Of a stretch of 64,000 bases of DNA, positions 34,342-42,258 are shown in pieces. The notes below the pieces were generated by a model, which was not told where the DNA came from, made no database searches, and worked only from the letters and a program-made list of their open reading frames with translations. This DNA is from Pseudomonadales bacterium (GTDB lineage Bacteria > Pseudomonadota > Gammaproteobacteria > Pseudomonadales > Azotimanducaceae), in assembly GCA_041395945.1 (NCBI GenBank), contig JAWKZN010000003.1:248001-312000 (forward strand), in the 5' to 3' direction. A program made the translations under genes and the position numbers. The first letter of the stretch is position 1, and each line of letters starts with the position of its first letter.

Positions 34342-35538
34342 TTACTGCGCCGCGCGCTCCGCAAGTATGGCAACCGCCGGCAGCGTTTTTCCTTCCACAA
34401 ACTCGAGGAAGGCGCCGCCCCCCGTCGATATGTAGGACAGCCCTTCGCGCACACCGTACTTGTCGATGGCAGCCAGAGTATCCCCTCCACCCGCAATGGA
34501 AAATGCCGAACTTGTGGCGATGGCCTCGGCCAGTACCCGGGTGCCTTCGCCGAACTGGTCGATCTCGAAGACGCCGACCGGGCCGTTCCAGAGAATTGTC
34601 CCGGCGGCGGCCAGCCGCTCGGCAAAGCGACGGGCGGTCTCCGGCCCGATATCGAGGATCATTTCGTCGTCTTCGACCGCATCCACCGCACGCACAACGG
34701 CGGTCTCAGCCTCGTCGATCCGTTTACCGACCATGACATCCACCGGCAGGGGTACATCCACCCGGGTCGCGATCTCCCGGGCGGCGTCGACCAGATCCGC
34801 TTCCACCAGGGAGCGGCCGATGTTGTAACCCGCGGCAGCTATAAAGGTATTGGCAATGCCGCCGCCGACGATCACCTGGTCGGCGAGTCCGGCAAGACTG
34901 CCCAGCACTTCGAGCTTGGTGGAGACTTTGGCACCGCCGACGATGGCGATGAGCGGGCGGGCGGGCTCACTGAGGGCCTGCTCGAGCGCTTCGAGTTCCG
35001 CGCACAGCAGCGGGCCTGCACAGGCCACCGGAGCAAACCGCGCCACCCCGTGGGTGGAGGCCTGGGCCCGGTGGGCGGTTGCGAAGGCGTCCATCACGAA
35101 GATGTCGCAGATCCCGGCCAGGCGGCGGGACAGCTCGTCGGAATTCCCGGTCTCGCCGACCAGAAAGCGGACATTTTCTAGCAGCACCAGCTCACCGGGT
35201 GCCACCCGTCCTGCGGCAGCGAGATCGTCCAGCAGGGGAACCGGGCGACCCAGCAGCTCCCCAAGGGTCTCGGCCACCGGCGCCAGGGAGGCTTCCGGGT
35301 CGAAGCGGCCTTCCTCCGGGCGACCCAGGTGGGACATCAGGATCACCCCGGCGCCCGCCGCCAGTGCCTGTTCGATGGTGGGCAGAGCGGCCCGGATCCG
35401 GGCATCGCTGGTGACTTTGCCGTTTTTGATGGGGACGTTGAGATCCTCCCGGATCAGCAGCCGGCGCCCCTGGATGTCCAGGCCCGCCATCTCCTTCCTG
35501 GGCAATTTCCGGCTCCCCGGTGGTTTCGCGGTTGTCAT
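34342..35538 (-). CDS. pgk: phosphoglycerate kinase
   Basis: Transfers phosphate from 1,3-bisphosphoglycerate to ADP. It is 398 residues; the substrate loop is LLIREDLNVPIKNGKVTSDARIRAALPT, with MSHLGRPEE, LLENVRF, VGGAKVSTKLEVL and the nucleotide loop FSIAGGGDTLAAIDKYG. Its ATG overlaps the tkt stop by four bases. The ~17 residues before the core may be an extension; MAGLDIQGRRL at residue 17 is an alternative start. Confidence 0.96.
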   Translation of the reverse strand: MTTAKPPGSRKLPRKEMAGLDIQGRRLLIREDLNVPIKNGKVTSDARIRAALPTIEQALAAGAGVILMSHLGRPEEGRFDPEASLAPVAETLGELLGRPVPLLDDLAAAGRVAPGELVLLENVRFLVGETGNSDELSRRLAGICDIFVMDAFATAHRAQASTHGVARFAPVACAGPLLCAELEALEQALSEPARPLIAIVGGAKVSTKLEVLGSLAGLADQVIVGGGIANTFIAAAGYNIGRSLVEADLVDAAREIATRVDVPLPVDVMVGKRIDEAETAVVRAVDAVEDDEMILDIGPETARRFAERLAAAGTILWNGPVGVFEIDQFGEGTRVLAEAIATSSAFSIAGGGDTLAAIDKYGVREGLSYISTGGGAFLEFVEGKTLPAVAILAERAAQ

Positions 35539-37535
35539 CGCAGCCCCCCCAGGACCCGTTCGACCGTGGCGACCACGTTTTCCGGCGTCATGCCGAGTTC
35601 GGCCATGGCCTGGGGACCCGGCGCGGACAGACCGAAGGTCGGTATGCCCACCACCGCACCATCGAGACCAACGAAGCGATGCCAGTAGTCCGGATGGCCG
35701 GCCTCCACCGCCACCCGGGCCCGGCAGGTGGCAGGTAACACGGCTTCCCGGTAGGCGGCGTCCTGCTGCAGAAAAACATCCACACTCGGCATCGATACCA
35801 CCCGCACGCCGGGCTTCTGCCCGGCCGGTCCGTCGGTCGCGGACAGCCGCTCGGCCGCCGTCAGCGCCAGTGCCACTTCCGAACCGGTCGCAATCAGGAT
35901 GGCATCGAGGCTGCCGGTTTCCCTGCGCAGAACATATCCGCCCCGGGCAATGTCCTGAAATGCCTGTGCATCCCGCTCGGGTACCGGGGTTTTCTGCCGG
36001 GTGAAGATCAGTGCCGTCGGCTGGTCCCGGGCCGTCACGGCGGCCTCCCAGGCGAAGGCGGATTCCACGGTATCGCAGGGGCGCCAGGTGGACAGCCCCG
36101 GAGTGGTGCGCAGATTCGTCAGCTGCTCGACAGGCTGGTGGGTGGGGCCATCTTCGCCCACCGCAACCGAGTCATGGGTGTAGACGAAGATATTGGGCAG
36201 CTTCATCAGTGCCGCGAGGCGCACCGCATTGCGTGCGTATTCCATGAAGACCAGGAAGGTCCCGGAGAACGGCCGCAGGCCACCGTGCAGAGCCATGCCG
36301 TTGGTGATGGCCGACATCCCGAATTCCCGCACGCCGTAGCTCAGGTAGCGGTCTCCGGCACCCTCCCAGCGGGTGCCGTTGGAGCCGGTGAGGTCCGCGG
36401 AACCACCGAATATCTCCGGCAGTGCCCCGGCAATGGCGCCGATACAGCGCTGGGACGACTTCCGGGTTTCCAGGGCTTCCCGCTGCGCCTGGGCATCGGC
36501 GGCAACTTTGTGCAGCGCCTCATTCCAGCCCGGGGGCAGGTCGCCGGCCATGCGTCGATCGAATTCGGCGGCGAGATCCGGATGCATCCGGCGGTAGCGG
36601 TCGAAGAGGTCCTGCCAGCTGTCCTGCAGTTCGCCGCCGCGAGCGCGGCAGTCCCAGCTCTCATAAAGGTGGTCGGGAATCTCGAAGGGTGCACTCCCCC
36701 AGTTGAGGGCGGTCCGCGCCGCCGCAATCTCTTTCGCGCCAAGTGCGGCCCCGTGGACGGCCGCGCTGCCCTGCATGGTGGGCGCACCATAGCCGATCAC
36801 CGTGCGCACGCAGACCAGGGTGGGCCTGCCGTCGTCCGCCGCCGCGGTGGTCAGCGCCGTGGCCAGCTCCTCGCCGTCGTGGCCGTCCACACCCCGGATC
36901 ACACGCCAGCCGTAGGCTTCGAAGCGGGCGCCAACGTCCTCACCGAACCAGGCATCGACGGCGCCATCGATGGAAATGCCATTGTCGTCGTACAGGCACA
37001 CGAGTTTGCCGAGTTTCAGCGTACCTGCCAGGGAGGCTGCCTCGTGGGAGATCCCCTCCATCAGGCAGCCGTCGCCGGCGATCACCCAGGTGCGATGGTC
37101 GACCACCGGAAAACCCTCGCGGTTGAAGGTGCCGGCGAGCTGACGTTCGGCCAGGGCCATGCCCACCGCATTGGCCAGGCCCTGGCCCAGGGGACCCGTG
37201 GTGGTTTCCACCCCGGGGCACTCACCCCGTTCAGGGTGCCCGGGCGTGCGGGAATGCAGCTGTCGGAATGCCCTGATATCTTCGATGGTGACGTCATAGC
37301 CGGTCAGGTGCAGTACCGCATAGAGCAGCATGGAGGAATGGCCATTGGAGAGCACGAAGCGGTCCCGATTCGCCCACCCGGGATCCGCCGGATTGTGCCG
37401 GAGCACCTCCCGCCACAGCACTTCGGCGACATCCGCCAGGCCCATGGGCGCGCCCGGATGGCCCGAATTCGCCGCCTCCACGGCGTCCATGGCGAGCGCT
37501 CTGATGGCGTTCGCCCGTTCTGTTCTCGATGACAT
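35535..37535 (-). CDS. tkt: transketolase
   Basis: ThDP enzyme of the pentose phosphate pathway, 666 residues starting MSSRTERANAIRALAMDAVEAANSGHPGAPMGLADV. The ThDP-binding motif is GDGCLMEGISHEAASLAGTLKLGKLVCLYDDN; FVYTHDSVAVGEDGPTHQPVEQL is the substrate-site region of the middle domain. A GGGGGTGAC just before the ATG sets the start. It heads a tkt-pgk-fba operon in which gap, normally between tkt and pgk, is absent. Confidence 0.96.
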   Translation of the reverse strand: MSSRTERANAIRALAMDAVEAANSGHPGAPMGLADVAEVLWREVLRHNPADPGWANRDRFVLSNGHSSMLLYAVLHLTGYDVTIEDIRAFRQLHSRTPGHPERGECPGVETTTGPLGQGLANAVGMALAERQLAGTFNREGFPVVDHRTWVIAGDGCLMEGISHEAASLAGTLKLGKLVCLYDDNGISIDGAVDAWFGEDVGARFEAYGWRVIRGVDGHDGEELATALTTAAADDGRPTLVCVRTVIGYGAPTMQGSAAVHGAALGAKEIAAARTALNWGSAPFEIPDHLYESWDCRARGGELQDSWQDLFDRYRRMHPDLAAEFDRRMAGDLPPGWNEALHKVAADAQAQREALETRKSSQRCIGAIAGALPEIFGGSADLTGSNGTRWEGAGDRYLSYGVREFGMSAITNGMALHGGLRPFSGTFLVFMEYARNAVRLAALMKLPNIFVYTHDSVAVGEDGPTHQPVEQLTNLRTTPGLSTWRPCDTVESAFAWEAAVTARDQPTALIFTRQKTPVPERDAQAFQDIARGGYVLRRETGSLDAILIATGSEVALALTAAERLSATDGPAGQKPGVRVVSMPSVDVFLQQDAAYREAVLPATCRARVAVEAGHPDYWHRFVGLDGAVVGIPTFGLSAPGPQAMAELGMTPENVVATVERVLGGLR

Positions 37536-37956
37536 GTCACCCCCGTGATGGCGCTTTGCCCGTATGGTCGGACTTTCAGCATTGGCTCGCACGCCTTTGC
37601 GTGCGGGTGTCCGCACAGGGTCTGTGCGGTTGTCTGCGCGGCGCTATTGTCGCGGCTCGCCGACCGGATCGCAATTATTGACCGGCGGGTGTCCGCAGCT
37701 GCCGGGGTCGGGGCCGGGACAGCGGTCCTGCGGCACACTTCCTCATCACCCCCTGCATTAAAACCGCTCACATCCACATGAACATCGCCGAGGCAGCGGG
37801 CGGGTCACATCAGTTAGAATCTGCGCCTCTTGCGACACAGAAGTTGCGGTGCGGAAGCCGCGCGATGCCGCGGTGAACGTGCCGACACCGCCAACACGCC
37901 CGCCCCTTCAATCCAGTCAATCAGTCGGCTGCTACCCGGAAAGTCAGGAACGCTAA
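37536..37956. promoter_or_regulatory. 421-base divergent region between tkt and metK
   Basis: No gene is supported here. On the tkt side are two stable hairpins: GCACGC-CTTT-GCGTGC (37589-37604) and CCGCACAG-GGT-CTGTGCGG (37611-37629). GCGGGTGTCCGCA occurs twice, at 37603-37615 and 37685-37697. On the metK side TAGAAT (37815-37820) is a possible -10, giving a leader of about 130 bases with hairpins GCGG-AAG-CCGC (37851-37861) and GCGGTG (37870-37875) pairing CACCGC (37886-37891). I do not recognise a SAM or SAH riboswitch. Confidence 0.5.
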
Positions 37957-39111
37957 ATGAAAGATTATCAAGTCTTCACCTCGGAATCGGTCTCTGAAGG
38001 CCACCCGGACAAGGTCGCTGATCAGGTCTCCGATGCGGTGCTCGACGCCATGCTGGCCCAGGATCCGGAGTCCCGGGTCGCCTGCGAGACACTGATCAAG
38101 ACCGGCATCGTGGTGGTGGCCGGTGAAGTGCGATCAAACGCCGTGGTGGACATCGACCGCCTGGTGCGGGCTACGGTACGTGACATCGGTTACAACTCCA
38201 TGGAAGTCGGCTTCGACGCCAGAGACTGTGCGGTGATCAACGCGCTGGGCGTGCAGTCCGGCGATATCGCCATGGGTGTGGACGAAGCCGACGACCACGA
38301 ACAGGGCGCCGGCGATCAGGGCCTGATGTTCGGCTATGCCACCAACGAAACCGACGTGCTGATGCCCGCGCCGATCACGTACGCCCATCGACTGGTGCAG
38401 CGCCAGGCGGAAATGCGCCGTTCGAGCCTGCCCTTTCTGCGTCCGGATGCGAAAAGCCAGCTGTCCTTCCATTACGACGACGAAGGCAACCCGGTGGGCA
38501 TCGATGCCGTGGTCCTCTCCACCCAGCATGATCCGGACATCAGTCAGGGCGACCTGCGCGAGGCGGTGATGGAAGAGATCATCAAGCCCGTTATCCCCGG
38601 CAACTGGATTTCGAAGCACACCCGCATCTTCATCAACCCGACAGGAAAATTCGTGATCGGCGGACCCGTGGGTGACTGTGGCGTGACGGGCCGCAAGATC
38701 ATCGTCGACACCTACGGCGGCATGGCCCGCCATGGTGGCGGCGCATTCAGCGGCAAAGATCCCTCGAAGGTGGACCGATCCGCCGCCTATGCCGGCCGCT
38801 ACGTGGCCAAGAATCTCGTGGCCGCCGGTCTCGCTGACCGGGTGGAAATCCAGGTGAGCTACGCCATCGGCGTGGCCGAGCCTACCTCCATCAGCATCAA
38901 CACCTTCGGTACCGGCAAACTGTCCGAAGAGAAACTGGTTCAACTGGTGCGTGAGCATTTCGATTTGCGGCCCAAGGGCCTGATCGCGATGCTGGACTTA
39001 AAGCGCCCCATCTATCTGGCTACGGCCGCCTACGGCCATTTCGGGCGCACGGATCCCAACTTCACCTGGGAGCGCACGGACCGGGCAGAGGCCCTTGCCG
39101 CGGCGCTGTAG
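37957..39111 (+). CDS. metK: S-adenosylmethionine synthetase
   Basis: Makes SAM from methionine and ATP. It is 384 residues, the E. coli length. SESVSEGHPDKVADQVSDAVLDAML, the signature GAGDQGLMFGYATNET, and GGGAFSGKDPSKVDRSAAYAGRYVAKN are all intact. It starts the metK-metF-rsmE run and has a structured leader of possible regulatory value. Confidence 0.97.
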   Translation: MKDYQVFTSESVSEGHPDKVADQVSDAVLDAMLAQDPESRVACETLIKTGIVVVAGEVRSNAVVDIDRLVRATVRDIGYNSMEVGFDARDCAVINALGVQSGDIAMGVDEADDHEQGAGDQGLMFGYATNETDVLMPAPITYAHRLVQRQAEMRRSSLPFLRPDAKSQLSFHYDDEGNPVGIDAVVLSTQHDPDISQGDLREAVMEEIIKPVIPGNWISKHTRIFINPTGKFVIGGPVGDCGVTGRKIIVDTYGGMARHGGGAFSGKDPSKVDRSAAYAGRYVAKNLVAAGLADRVEIQVSYAIGVAEPTSISINTFGTGKLSEEKLVQLVREHFDLRPKGLIAMLDLKRPIYLATAAYGHFGRTDPNFTWERTDRAEALAAAL

Positions 39112-39136
39112 CGCACCGGGGCATCTGGCTTGAACG

Positions 39137-40015
39137 ATGACCGACACACCCGGAACTGAATCGGCGCCCAGGCGCACTCTGCGTCTGAGCTGTGAATTTT
39201 TTCCACCGCGTGACGAAGGCGGTCTGAAGAGTCTCGACGCGGTGGCGGGCAAACTGCAGTCGCTGCAGCCCGACTTCTACTCGTGCACCTACGGTGCCGG
39301 GGGCACTACCCGGGACGGCACCCGGGAAACCATCGCCCGCCTGCTGGCACAGGGCTACGCCGCCGCCCCCCACCTTTCGATCGGCAACGATTCGAAGGAA
39401 ACGGTCTTCGCGCTGCTCGATCAGTATCGGCAGCTCGGCGTGCGCCGGATTGTTGCGCTGCGGGGCGATGCACCCTCGGGCATGGGCGCACCGCGCATCC
39501 AGAACAACGCCGAAAAGCTGGTGGGCTGGATCCGGGACCATTCCGGCACTCACTTCCATCTCGAAGTGGCCGCCTATCCCGAAATTCACCCCGATGCGGG
39601 CGGTCCCGATCAGGATCTGGAATACTTCCGCCGCAAGGTGGCTGCCGGTGCGGACAGCGCGATCACCCAGTATTTCTACAGCCCCTACGCCTACTACGAT
39701 TTCATAGAGCGCTGCAGCAGGGCGGGCATCGATATTCCCATCGTGCCCGGCATCATGCCGATCACGAACTTCGAGGGCATCGTGCGCTTCTCGCGCAAAT
39801 GCGGCGCCGACATTCCGCGCTGGATGTTCAAGCGGCTCGAAGCGCTCGCCGATGACGAGGCCGGACTGCGGGATTTCGGCATCGACACCCTCACCCGGAT
39901 GTGTGCCGAACTCATCGAGGCGGGCGCGCCGGGGCTGCACTTCTACACGCTGAACCGCTGGGGTGCGACCCGTGCCATCTGTAACCGGCTCGGACTGCTC
40001 ACACCCGATTCATGA
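39137..40015 (+). CDS. metF: 5,10-methylenetetrahydrofolate reductase
   Basis: Flavoenzyme making 5-methyl-THF for methionine synthesis. It is 292 residues: SCEFFPPRDEGG with the catalytic Glu, DFYSCTYGAGGTTRDGT, IVALRGDAPSG, and ITQYFYSPYAYYDF. It lies 25 bases after metK and overlaps rsmE by four bases. In pseudomonads ahcY often sits before metF; here metK does, and no ahcY is in the window. Confidence 0.95.
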   Translation: MTDTPGTESAPRRTLRLSCEFFPPRDEGGLKSLDAVAGKLQSLQPDFYSCTYGAGGTTRDGTRETIARLLAQGYAAAPHLSIGNDSKETVFALLDQYRQLGVRRIVALRGDAPSGMGAPRIQNNAEKLVGWIRDHSGTHFHLEVAAYPEIHPDAGGPDQDLEYFRRKVAAGADSAITQYFYSPYAYYDFIERCSRAGIDIPIVPGIMPITNFEGIVRFSRKCGADIPRWMFKRLEALADDEAGLRDFGIDTLTRMCAELIEAGAPGLHFYTLNRWGATRAICNRLGLLTPDS

Positions 40016-40740
40016 ACCAGCGCCTGTACCTTCCCGAGGTACCCGAGGCCGGTGAGCGCACCACGCTCGATAAGGATCGTTCCCACTATCTGCTGCGGGT
40101 GCTGCGGCTGCGCGACGGCTCTGAGTTCTTCTGCTTCGATGGTCACGGCAACCAGTGGCGGGTGCGCATCCTGAATACGGAAGGGCGGCGGGTTACGCTC
40201 GAAACGCTGGCGCTGGACCGTCAGGAGGCTGCCCCCACCGATCTGATTCTGGCTCAGGGCTGGCTCAAGGGCGGCGCCATGGATACGGTGGTGCAGAAGG
40301 CGACCGAACTCGGAGTGAGTCGCATCATCCCACTGGTTACCGAGCGCTGTAACGTGCACCTGCACGGGGCGCGACTGGCCCAGCGTCTGCTCCATCTGCA
40401 GCGGATCGCCATCAGTGCGAGTGAGCAGAGTGGGCGCCTCTTCGTCCCCGAGGTGAGTGAGCCCCAGTCACTCACCGGGCTGCTCGCATCTGCCCCGGCA
40501 TCGCCGGAGCGGCAGACACTGATGCTCGACCTCAACAGTCCGGCCCTGCAGGCGGGCACCAGACCCACGCCACTGCTGCTGCTGATCGGTCCTGAAGGTG
40601 GCTGGTCTGAAGGGGAGCGGACCCAGGCGCGCAGCACCGGTGCCATCGCCTGTGGTCTGGGTGACCTGACACTGCGTGCGGAAACCGCACCGCTGGTGGT
40701 ACTGGCCGCCATCCGTCACAGCTGGCACTGGCAGCGCTGA
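40012..40740 (+). CDS. rsmE: 16S rRNA (uracil-1498-N3)-methyltransferase
   Basis: SPOUT methyltransferase acting on 16S rRNA, 242 residues. N-terminal PUA-like part RSHYLLRVLRLRDGSEFFCFDG, then KATELGVSRIIPLVTERCNV and the SAM-binding trefoil-knot loops LLIGPEGGWSEGE and GLGDLTLRAETAPLV. ATGA overlap with metF. Confidence 0.95.
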   Translation: MNQRLYLPEVPEAGERTTLDKDRSHYLLRVLRLRDGSEFFCFDGHGNQWRVRILNTEGRRVTLETLALDRQEAAPTDLILAQGWLKGGAMDTVVQKATELGVSRIIPLVTERCNVHLHGARLAQRLLHLQRIAISASEQSGRLFVPEVSEPQSLTGLLASAPASPERQTLMLDLNSPALQAGTRPTPLLLLIGPEGGWSEGERTQARSTGAIACGLGDLTLRAETAPLVVLAAIRHSWHWQR

Positions 40741-40765
40741 TCGCGCGGCGTTCCAGAAAACCTGC

Positions 40766-41620
40766 TCAGGCCACCAGTTCCAGCAATCGCGCCGTGCGGC
40801 GCTGCAGATCATCGAGATTGCGGGCAAACAGGGGCGCGATCAGCTGGTCGACACCACAGTCACGATAACCGGCAAGCAGCTCCGGCGTGAGCGGATGCCG
40901 GTTCGGGCACACGAAGACGGAAATGTCCGCACGCCTGCGGCCGGCCGCCGCGAGCAGTTCATCGAGCCGGGACAGGCGCTCCCGCAGGCGGAGCGGTTCC
41001 AGATTGAAGCCATACCAGCCGTCTCCGAAGGTGGCGACCCGGCGCAGCGCGGCGTCGCTCTCACCCCCCACCAGAATGGGGGGATGCGGCCGCTGCACAG
41101 GCTTCGGATTGAAGTAGCAGGGGGCAATGTCGAGGGTTTCCCCATGAAATTCCGCGACCTCCTGAGTCCACAGCGCCTTCATCGCAGCGATGTATTCGGC
41201 ACAGCGTGGCGCACGGGTCGCGAAGTCCATGCCCAGGGCGGCGAATTCCTCGGCCAGCCAGCCGATGCCGATGCCGAAATCCACCCGCCCGCCGGACAGG
41301 TAATCCAGATCGGCGACCAGTCGCGCGGTGTAGATCGGCTGGCGCTGGGGAACCAGGCAGATCCCGGTGCCGAGCCGGATGTTACGGGTGTGGGCGGCGA
41401 TGAAGGTCAGCATCGCCAGCGGATCGATCAGTCCTTTCGGGTTACCGGCAAGACGGCCATCGTCCGAATAGGGATAGCGCGAAGCGTAGGCGGGAAAGAA
41501 CATCACATGTTCCGGCACCCACAATGAGTGCAGGCCGGACTGGTCGAGGAACTGTGCAGCCTGAACGATATAGTCGACAGGGCTGTCCTGACTGAATGCC
41601 AGCGTCGCGCCGATGTGCAT
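40766..41620 (-). CDS. LLM-class (luciferase-like) oxidoreductase, F420-type family
   Basis: A 284-residue TIM-barrel oxidoreductase of the luciferase-like superfamily. Marks are the N-terminal QAAQFLDQSGLHSLWVPEHVMF, DPLAMLTFIAAHTRNIRLGTGICLVPQRQPIYTARLVADLDYLSGGRVDFGIGIGWLAEEF, and PPILVGGESDAALRRVATFGDGWYGF. The subfamily is annotated as F420-dependent, but gammaproteobacteria usually lack F420 and FMN may be used instead. Substrate unknown. Stands alone, convergent with rsmE. Confidence 0.85.
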   Translation of the reverse strand: MHIGATLAFSQDSPVDYIVQAAQFLDQSGLHSLWVPEHVMFFPAYASRYPYSDDGRLAGNPKGLIDPLAMLTFIAAHTRNIRLGTGICLVPQRQPIYTARLVADLDYLSGGRVDFGIGIGWLAEEFAALGMDFATRAPRCAEYIAAMKALWTQEVAEFHGETLDIAPCYFNPKPVQRPHPPILVGGESDAALRRVATFGDGWYGFNLEPLRLRERLSRLDELLAAAGRRRADISVFVCPNRHPLTPELLAGYRDCGVDQLIAPLFARNLDDLQRRTARLLELVA

Positions 41621-41687
41621 GACCTTGCCTCCCGATTACAGTGAGCGTCGAGACTATCGCCGGTACTGCACAGACTCAACGAGCAGA

Positions 41688-41718
41688 TTGACGGTGTCCG
41701 CCGCGTTCGCGCTATATT
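41688..41718 (+). promoter_or_regulatory. sigma-70-like promoter at the start of the membrane operon
   Basis: TTGACG (41688-41693) and TATATT (41713-41718) with a 19-base spacer. The expected start of transcription falls at or next to the ATG at 41725, so the message could be leaderless. Confidence 0.55.
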
Positions 41719-41724
41719 CGCGCC

Positions 41725-42258
41725 ATGCAAAGCGTGCGCACTCTCGGTCATTCCATCTATCGGATCACCCTGCTCGGCGGTTCACCGCAGCGTATCGCCT
41801 TCTCAAACCGCAGCATGCTCACGGCACTGCTGTTGCTGGTTGTTTTCTCGATCGCCGCACAGCGCCTTGCACTGCAAAGCGGTGTACTGCAGATCGGCGT
41901 CTTCCTTTTCAGCCTGCTCACCGGACTCTATCTGGCGCTGGCCCTGCTCACCCGCCGGGTGCCCCGACAACGCCTTCGGGTTGCCCAGCTTGCCGCTGTC
42001 TGGATTCTGGCTGGCTCGCAGTTCCTGCTGCTGCTGTGCGCACCCCTGATCCGCCTCCTGCCTGAGCACTCCGGCTGGATGCAGGCGCTGCCGGTGTCTT
42101 TGATACTCATTCCCGTTCTGCTGGGATTAAACAACTGCCTGCGTTTCGCACTTGGAAAAAGAAGCGACAGGTCAATCCTCTATACGCTGCTTTTCGCCCT
42201 CTCGGTTGCCGGTTTTTACAGCCTGATGGTATCCCTGCTCGGGATTCTGTTCCGCTGA
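41725..42258 (+). CDS. unknown four-helix membrane protein
   Basis: A 177-residue integral membrane protein with four hydrophobic segments at about 31-46, 56-75, 87-110 and 118-136, and a fifth at about 155-175. I do not recognise a family. It is directly coupled to the next gene (TGATG), so the two probably act together in the membrane. No ribosome binding site is apparent before the ATG, consistent with a leaderless message. Confidence 0.7.
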   Translation: MQSVRTLGHSIYRITLLGGSPQRIAFSNRSMLTALLLLVVFSIAAQRLALQSGVLQIGVFLFSLLTGLYLALALLTRRVPRQRLRVAQLAAVWILAGSQFLLLLCAPLIRLLPEHSGWMQALPVSLILIPVLLGLNNCLRFALGKRSDRSILYTLLFALSVAGFYSLMVSLLGILFR

